Shown here: positions 14,951-19,318 of the stretch, piece after piece
How positions within the stretch are numbered: position 1 is the first letter of the stretch
Layout of the letters: each line of letters begins with the position of its first letter
Source: DASXTB01 sp036505615
GTDB lineage: Bacteria > Acidobacteriota > UBA6911 > JACQSX01
Direction of reading: 5' to 3'
Assembly (NCBI GenBank): GCA_036505615.1
Contig: DASXTB010000412.1
Location: forward strand, 1-19,318
Length of the DNA stretch: 19,318 nt
Position numbers and translations under genes: made by a program
The notes under the pieces: generated by a model
What the model saw: the letters and a program-made list of their open reading frames with translations, nothing else
The model's database searches: none
What the model was told of the DNA's origin: nothing

Positions 14951-16177
14951 ATGGCTAACCGGAAAGAACGATGGAATGAAAGAAAAAGAAGGCTTCGTCC
15001 CGAAACCCTACAGGTCCACTCTGGCGAGCGCTTGGACAGGGTTTCCTCTGAGCCGACCAGCACGCCTATCTACGCAAGTACGGCTTTTCAGGCCGAGGAT
15101 GCGACCACGCTGGACAAAATTTTCGGCGGAGAACTCCCCGGCTATGTCTACTCTCGCTATGGGAATCCGACCACAGCCGCTCTTGAGGAAACGCTTGCAC
15201 TTCTGGACGGCGGCAGCCACGCCATTACCTTCGCCTCCGGGATGGCTGCCATACATGCAGTGCTTCTCAGTCTGGAACTTTCGCCGGGATGCCGTCTGCT
15301 GGCCTCACGCGATTTATACGGGGCCACCTATACAGTGTTTAACATGTTGCTCGCCCCTTTCGGCGTCCAGATCGAATTCTTAAACCTGCAGGACCTGGCA
15401 TCGCTTGATGAGGCGCTTAAAAAGACTCCCCATGCTAAGGGTTTATTCCTGGAGGTGATCACCAACCCGTTGTTGAACGTCATTGATTTCGAAGCAGCCA
15501 TCCGGTTGTGCCGCGATCATAGCGTTCCCGTAATCGTAGACAATACCTTTGCCACGCCGCTGTTGACAAAGCCATTGGAACAGGGCGCTGCTGTAGTAAT
15601 TCACAGCACCACCAAGTATATTGCCGGTCATGGGGATGTCACGGGAGGTGTAGCAGTGGTGCGCCAGCCGGAGAGAAACACGTCGCTTCGCGTTCTAAAC
15701 AAGGTCGCGGGCGGTGTTCCCAGCCCCTTCGATTCCTGGCTGGCGCTGCGAGGAGTGAAAACGCTCTCTCTTCGCATGAAGCGGATCTTTGAGAACGCAA
15801 TGGAAGTGGCCCGATTTCTGGAAAAACATCCGCGGATAGAACGGGTGCGCTATCCCGGTCTTGCATCACACCCTCACCATTCCGTCGCTTGCAGGCTGTT
15901 TGAGACTCGAGGTTATGGAGGCCTTGTTACCTTTCAAATCAAAGACGCTGACAAACAACGGATCCTGCGTTTTATGGATCGACTGGCGATAATTAATCGG
16001 GCTACTACGCTGGGAGACATTTACTCCCAACTGCTCTATCCGTCGATTTCGTCGCACCGTGACTTGTCGCCGAAACATCGGTCCGAGCTGGGAATCCACG
16101 AAAACCTGGTCCGTCTCTCCGTGGGGATCGAGCACAAGGAAGATTTGATTGAAGATTTGAACGAAGCACTCTCTTAG
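14951..16177 (+). CDS. Cys/Met-metabolism PLP enzyme (cystathionine gamma-synthase/lyase type)
   Basis: This 408-residue fold-type I PLP enzyme belongs to the trans-sulfuration family and is cytoplasmic. The hallmarks are all present: YSRYGNPT (67-74, phosphate contact from the neighbouring subunit), FASGMAA (94-100), the ring-stacking Tyr in LYGATY (Y124), TNP (171-173), DNTFATP with D197 contacting the pyridine nitrogen, the Schiff-base lysine K222 in HSTTKYIAGHGDVTGG, and the substrate-carboxylate Arg in RLSVGIE (R388). The family covers cystathionine gamma-synthase, cystathionine beta- and gamma-lyases and methionine gamma-lyase. The Ala after YG, where methionine gamma-lyases have Cys, argues against the latter, but I cannot choose among the others. 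It starts with about 15 basic, poorly conserved residues. Transcription is probably leaderless, from the TATACT box just upstream. Confidence 0.93.
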   Translation: MANRKERWNERKRRLRPETLQVHSGERLDRVSSEPTSTPIYASTAFQAEDATTLDKIFGGELPGYVYSRYGNPTTAALEETLALLDGGSHAITFASGMAAIHAVLLSLELSPGCRLLASRDLYGATYTVFNMLLAPFGVQIEFLNLQDLASLDEALKKTPHAKGLFLEVITNPLLNVIDFEAAIRLCRDHSVPVIVDNTFATPLLTKPLEQGAAVVIHSTTKYIAGHGDVTGGVAVVRQPERNTSLRVLNKVAGGVPSPFDSWLALRGVKTLSLRMKRIFENAMEVARFLEKHPRIERVRYPGLASHPHHSVACRLFETRGYGGLVTFQIKDADKQRILRFMDRLAIINRATTLGDIYSQLLYPSISSHRDLSPKHRSELGIHENLVRLSVGIEHKEDLIEDLNEALS

Positions 16178-16315
16178 GTGTTGGGTGACGGGTGTTGGGT
16201 GTTGGGTCTCCAGTTTCAAGTTCCGCAGTGCCTAACCTGAGGCCGACACCCGACACCCGTCACCCGACACCCGTGACCTGACACCCGACACCCAAAACCC
16301 AGCACCTAACACTCA
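16176..16315. repeat. Facing heptamer arrays (GGTGTTG / CGACACC) between convergent genes
   Basis: The left half (16176-16208) has units GGTGTTG, GGTGACG, GGTGTTG, GGTGTTG. The right half (about 16243-16315) has GACACCC, GACACCC, GTCACCC, GACACCC, GTGACCT, GACACCC, GACACCC, AAAACCC, AGCACCT. The middle 34 bases are unique. The array covers the whole gap between the PLP-enzyme stop and the DUF4230 stop and could form a hairpin usable as a bidirectional terminator, although it has no T-tract. Confidence 0.85.
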
Positions 16316-16319
16316 AGAG

Positions 16320-17009
16320 TCATTCCGAAACACGGGATCCGGTCGGGACTACATCCACCTGCTCAAAGCCAAATCCCTTGAGAAGGCTGGCAAGCGTCAC
16401 ACGGGCATTCTGCTCGGCCGCCCGCAAGATCCCATCTTGGAGCGCTGCCTCTCTCAATTGACGCTCCGCTTCACGGCGAACCTCGGTTTCAAGATTGGGA
16501 TCCGCCCATGCCAAGATTCCTGTATCCCGGGAATAGACTCGCGACTTACCATTGTCAATGCGCGTAGAAAAGATTTCCGGCCTGGGAATCCGAAGTTTAA
16601 TGGACCTACCATTGACAACAACATCGCTGGGACCGACACCTCCCAAATCTATACCGGCTACCACTTCTCCGTGAACAATCAGCAGCAGCCTGTCCCCGGT
16701 GAGAAATTTTGGAAGCGGCCCGCTGTCTCGCTCACCTTCGACAATTTTTTCCATGGTGTAGACCACTGTCTCCAGCCGTTTGAGTTGCTGAATCTGCCGC
16801 ACAACCGTGGGTTGGGAAACATTAATCACCGTCCGGGTGGGTCCAAAAACCCCTCGCCATACTCCCAGGAGGCCTGCACCGAGGTATGCCCAAACCGTGA
16901 TGGCGACTGCAAATACCACCAGTAACGCCGCTGAAAGTATCCAAATTCCGAGCCGGAAGCCGGAAGGCGGCCCCTGCGCCTGGGACTGCTCTGGGTGCGG
17001 TTCTGGCAT
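16320..17009 (-). CDS. DUF4230 membrane-anchored protein
   Basis: This 229-residue protein of unknown function has a Pro/Gln-rich cytoplasmic N-terminus, one transmembrane helix (about residues 19-42, LGIWILSAALLVVFAVAITV) and a soluble domain. That domain matches the DUF4230 pattern: QQLKRLETVVYTMEKIV, then LLLIVHGEVVAGIDLGGVG (108-126), IKLRIPRPEIFSTRIDNGKS (137-156), and a helical tail rich in Ala/Arg/Glu (EVRREAERQLREAALQDGIL, then AEQNA). The lack of basic residues before the helix and the location of the domain suggest it lies outside the inner membrane, but the topology is not certain. The ATG has no Shine-Dalgarno; a TATACT box lies eight bases upstream. It is convergent with the PLP-enzyme gene and shares its strand with the transglycosylase gene, with an intrinsic terminator between them. 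Confidence 0.85.
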   Translation of the reverse strand: MPEPHPEQSQAQGPPSGFRLGIWILSAALLVVFAVAITVWAYLGAGLLGVWRGVFGPTRTVINVSQPTVVRQIQQLKRLETVVYTMEKIVEGERDSGPLPKFLTGDRLLLIVHGEVVAGIDLGGVGPSDVVVNGRSIKLRIPRPEIFSTRIDNGKSRVYSRDTGILAWADPNLETEVRREAERQLREAALQDGILRAAEQNARVTLASLLKGFGFEQVDVVPTGSRVSE

Positions 17010-17017
17010 TTGCAGTC

Positions 17018-17023
17018 AGTATA
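17018..17023 (-). promoter_or_regulatory. -10 box for a probable leaderless DUF4230 transcript
   Basis: On the minus strand TATACT (preceded by ACGC) lies eight bases before the ATG at 17009. This is the same hexamer at nearly the same distance as for the PLP-enzyme gene. No Shine-Dalgarno or clear -35 is visible. Confidence 0.45.
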
Positions 17024-17067
17024 GCGTAGTCGGGGAATTCTGAGGGCAGTGCCGCAGGATGGTGCGC

Positions 17068-17119
17068 AAAAAAAGAGGCCAATCCTTCATCCAAGGGGGG
17101 AGGACAAAAGATTGGCCCC
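17068..17119 (-). terminator. Strong intrinsic terminator between the transglycosylase and DUF4230 genes
   Basis: On the minus strand GGGGCCAATC pairs with GATTGGCCTC (10 bp, one G-U). The inner TTTTGTCC/GGATGAAG extends the stem to about 18 bp with three further wobbles, around the loop TCCCCCCTT. Seven T residues follow immediately. It lies about 290 bases after the transglycosylase stop and ends 45 bases before the putative DUF4230 -10 box, so it should insulate the two genes. Confidence 0.75.
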
Positions 17120-17310
17120 AAGAGGCACAACGCGCGCCTACTGTAGCGCTACCGAGTCCGCGGCGCGGTGATGCACATCACGGAAGTGGGAGAAAGTTTG
17201 CGATTTTTCGGAAAAAACGATCTGCCGGCCGCAGCCCGGGCTTCAAAAAACCACCACCAAGACACCAAGGAGCCGCAACCGACGGGCGGGAAAATGCCGC
17301 GATGCGACAC
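17120..17310. other. Non-coding spacer with scattered short palindromes
   Basis: It contains GTAGCGCTAC (about 17142-17151), a near-palindrome GTGATGCACATCAC (about 17168-17181) and an imperfect A/T hairpin near 17201-17221. A fragment at about 17251-17270 resembles the CACAAAGGACAC repeat at 13024. No gene or RNA is recognised. Confidence 0.4.
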
Positions 17311-17411
17311 CGAACGCCCGAACACCCGGCGCCTGGCACCCGACATCCGGGACCCAACACCCAATTCGCGACTTTCGACTTGCGACCTGCGACCTTCGAC
17401 CTGCGACTCCC
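17311..17411. repeat. Heptamer array directly after the transglycosylase stop
   Basis: The plus strand reads in 7-base steps: CGAACAC, CCGGCGC, CTGGCAC, CCGACAT, CCGGGAC, CCAACAC, CCAATTC, then GCGACTT, TCGACTT, GCGACCT, GCGACCT, TCGACCT, GCGACTC. Two different heptamer motifs are joined. It abuts the stop codon of the upstream minus-strand gene. Confidence 0.75.
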
Positions 17412-19318
17412 CTAGGGCGTTACCAAAATGGTAAGACGTTGGCCCGGGCGGATCAGTTTGGCAACGCGATTCCACCGCTGCAGCATTTTTGCGTCGGTTC
17501 CGTAACGCTTCGCAATGGAATCCACCGTGTCCCCCTTACGGACGCGGTACACCAGCTTTTCTGTCCTGCCCGCACTCTTTCGACTAGCAGCGGAAGCGAG
17601 GCTCGACGGGCGGGCGCTGGTTGGCCGCACAGACAAAACCAGACCGGCATGGAGCCGGGCTTTCGGGCCGAGCTGATTCAGCTTTTTCAGCTGCGCCACA
17701 CTCAGGCCCGTGGTGCGCGACACGCGTCCCCAGGTATCCCCGCGCCGGACTCGATAGCTGGCCGCCTTGCCGCCGGCGCGAAAAGAACGGCTCGTGGAGA
17801 AATCGTAGCCTCCACCAGGGATGGTCAAGAATGAATTCCGTTTCAACCTGGATTTCGGTGGGAGGTGATTAATAGCCGCCAGTTCCGCAGCAGTCACATG
17901 ATAATGACGCGCGACTGTGGCCATTGTTTCCCCGCGTCGCACCCGGTGGCGCTGCATCGGAATAGAGGGAGCTTCCGGCAGCTGGACAACTTGATCGGCA
18001 AGTTCGAGAGCCAGTCCCAGCGGAACCTTCAACTGATAGCCCGGATAATCGGGAGGCGTCACCAGATGCATTAGCTCCGGATTGAGCTCTTTCAGCAATT
18101 CCAGGTCGATCCGGGCAATTTCTGCCACATCAGACAGTCGGACCGATCGCGCCACATTGACTCTTTCAAATTCCAGTGGTTTGGCAAAATCAGACAAAAA
18201 GCCATAACGTTCGGGATTGCTGGCAATAATGATTGTGGCAAGAACGCTCGGCACGTAATTGACCGTCTCCGCGGGCAGCAGCCCACGGTCCGAAATCTCC
18301 CAATAACCAAGATTGCCGTAACGCGCCTGCAGGCGCTCAAAGCGCGCGGGGCCGCAGTTGTACGCAGCCAGCGCAGTGTGCCAATCCCCGAACCTTTGAT
18401 GCAATTCTTTCAGGTAACGCGCAGCAGCGCGCGTGGATTTCTCAATATCCGATCTTTCATCCATCCACCGATCCAGCTTCAGCGAGTAATCGTACGCCGC
18501 CGCCCGCGTGAATTGCCAGATACCCTTGGCGCGCGCCCTTGAATAGGCGAGCGGCTTGTACAGGCTTTCGACCTGAGCCACATGAATCAATTCGCGCGGA
18601 ACACCCGCTTCATCGAAGATCTTCTGGAACAGCGGCATGTACTTTCCCGACTCATGGAGCCCGTGCTGCATGGCGTCATGCCAACGGTTCTGAAAATACT
18701 CCAGCATGCGAAGAACGCGATCATTGACGGAGATCGGAATGCCAAATTGGACGCTGCTCAACTGATCACTCACCGCCGAAACCAGCGAGGGATGCACCTG
18801 GATCTGATAAAGGTTGATGTTGGGCAAAGCATCGACAGCTGCCGCTTCCAGGTGTTGATCCGGCTTGTCCTCAGGGGTGTGGGTGAGGTTCGTTTCTTCG
18901 GCAAGCGACGCCTCCAGAATGCCTGCGTCGTGTTTCAAGTTGAGATAAAAGCGCTCCAAGTGCGGGTACTGGAGCATCGAGAAAGAAGAGCTTTGGACGA
19001 GATCCACTGACTGCTTCAATCGACGCTTCGCCTCGTTTAACTTTCCATCACGGGACAAACGCTCCGCTTCATCAAACATTGCCGAAGCGCGATCCATCAA
19101 ATCCTGAATTTGTTTGATATTGGGGTCTGTGCGCTGGTCGACAGCAGTCGCGGCTGGCGAAGGTTCCAGGCGCTTCGAGTCACTCGATTCTTCAGCCGGC
19201 GGGGGAGAAACCGGCACCGATGCTGGCAGAAAAGACCGCTGCGTCAGCACTGACCGTTTCGAAGCAGCACATCCGGACAGTGCCACACACAACAAGAGAA
19301 AAAGCGCTAGCTTCTTAT
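17412..19318 (-). CDS. mltD: MltD-type membrane-bound lytic murein transglycosylase with three LysM repeats, N-terminus cut off
   Basis: The frame stays open to the right edge, where it reads KKLALFLLLCVALSGCAASK. This is a lipoprotein signal peptide with lipobox LSGC, so the true start lies a few codons beyond the window; the in-frame TTG at 19295 falls inside the signal peptide. About 634 codons are visible. Counting from the TTG codon as residue 1, residues 60-150 are helical. The SLT domain spans about 215-370, with the catalytic Glu243 in AQVESLYKP, then AKGIWQFT, and AAYNCGP at 311-317. Three LysM repeats follow (449-494 HRVRRGETMATVARHYHVTA, 514-557 YRVRRGDTWGRVSRTTGLSV, 582-626 YRVRKGDTVDSIAKRYGTDA). 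A degenerate LysM-like stretch lies at about 383-425. The enzyme cleaves peptidoglycan glycan strands to 1,6-anhydroMurNAc ends, anchored by lipid, most likely in the outer membrane. Confidence 0.93.
   Translation of the reverse strand, partial: KKLALFLLLCVALSGCAASKRSVLTQRSFLPASVPVSPPPAEESSDSKRLEPSPAATAVDQRTDPNIKQIQDLMDRASAMFDEAERLSRDGKLNEAKRRLKQSVDLVQSSSFSMLQYPHLERFYLNLKHDAGILEASLAEETNLTHTPEDKPDQHLEAAAVDALPNINLYQIQVHPSLVSAVSDQLSSVQFGIPISVNDRVLRMLEYFQNRWHDAMQHGLHESGKYMPLFQKIFDEAGVPRELIHVAQVESLYKPLAYSRARAKGIWQFTRAAAYDYSLKLDRWMDERSDIEKSTRAAARYLKELHQRFGDWHTALAAYNCGPARFERLQARYGNLGYWEISDRGLLPAETVNYVPSVLATIIIASNPERYGFLSDFAKPLEFERVNVARSVRLSDVAEIARIDLELLKELNPELMHLVTPPDYPGYQLKVPLGLALELADQVVQLPEAPSIPMQRHRVRRGETMATVARHYHVTAAELAAINHLPPKSRLKRNSFLTIPGGGYDFSTSRSFRAGGKAASYRVRRGDTWGRVSRTTGLSVAQLKKLNQLGPKARLHAGLVLSVRPTSARPSSLASAASRKSAGRTEKLVYRVRKGDTVDSIAKRYGTDAKMLQRWNRVAKLIRPGQRLTILVTP

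Noticed and set aside
17168..17181. CRP/FNR-like palindrome GTGATGCACATCAC
   Set aside because: A single near-palindrome without a promoter in a sensible position; it lies upstream of the terminator, so a role for either neighbouring gene is doubtful.
19293..19295. TTG start for the transglycosylase gene
   Set aside because: It lies inside the lipoprotein signal peptide; the frame continues upstream as KKLALFLL to the window edge.

Overview
The window looks like a chromosomal segment of an Acidobacteriota bacterium. The main evidence is a tandem pair of about 1,130-residue TonB-dependent receptors of the Oar-like type (signal peptide, carboxypeptidase-regulatory-like domain, plug, barrel ending in Phe), a family greatly expanded in that phylum. 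The gaps between genes are crowded with hairpin repeats and 7-base-period arrays. The taxon is inferred; no marker gene such as rRNA is present.

Layout. Positions 1-1050 (minus) hold the N-terminal 350 codons of an exported TPR protein that runs off the left edge. A 958-base gap full of hairpins, including a ~110-bp inverted repeat pair, separates it from two receptors on the plus strand (2009-5425 and 5618-8992). Each receptor is followed by the same GAGACGCCCC hairpin. From 14523 down to 9239 there is a minus-strand run: a GNAT acetyltransferase, a 71-codon gene with an in-frame TGA, a small 4Fe-4S ferredoxin, thiC, and a YhaM-like OB/HD nuclease with a heptad-repeat tail. On the plus strand, 14951-16177 encodes a Cys/Met-metabolism PLP enzyme. 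On the minus strand follow a DUF4230 membrane-anchored protein (16320-17009) and a MltD-type lytic transglycosylase lipoprotein with three LysM repeats (17412 to the right edge).

The main discovery is at 13114-13329 (minus). A conventional reading stops after 12 codons, but reading the TGA as selenocysteine gives a complete glutaredoxin-like protein with a U-P-Y-T redox site, matching what I know as the Uxx-star (seleno)protein family. A 5-bp stem with a 14-nt, G-starting loop lies just downstream of the TGA, where a bacterial SECIS element should be. This predicts selenocysteine machinery elsewhere in the genome.

The second theme is repeats. At least six non-coding arrays share a 7-base period but have different sequences, and three of them are arranged as facing inverted halves. 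The PLP enzyme and DUF4230 genes both have a TATACT box 8-9 bases before ATG and no Shine-Dalgarno, suggesting leaderless transcripts. The receptors, thiC and the selenoprotein gene have clear Shine-Dalgarno sequences.

Functionally, the ferredoxin lies directly upstream of thiC, a radical-SAM enzyme that needs an electron donor, and the selenoprotein lies upstream of the ferredoxin. A redox grouping is plausible but not shown by the sequence.
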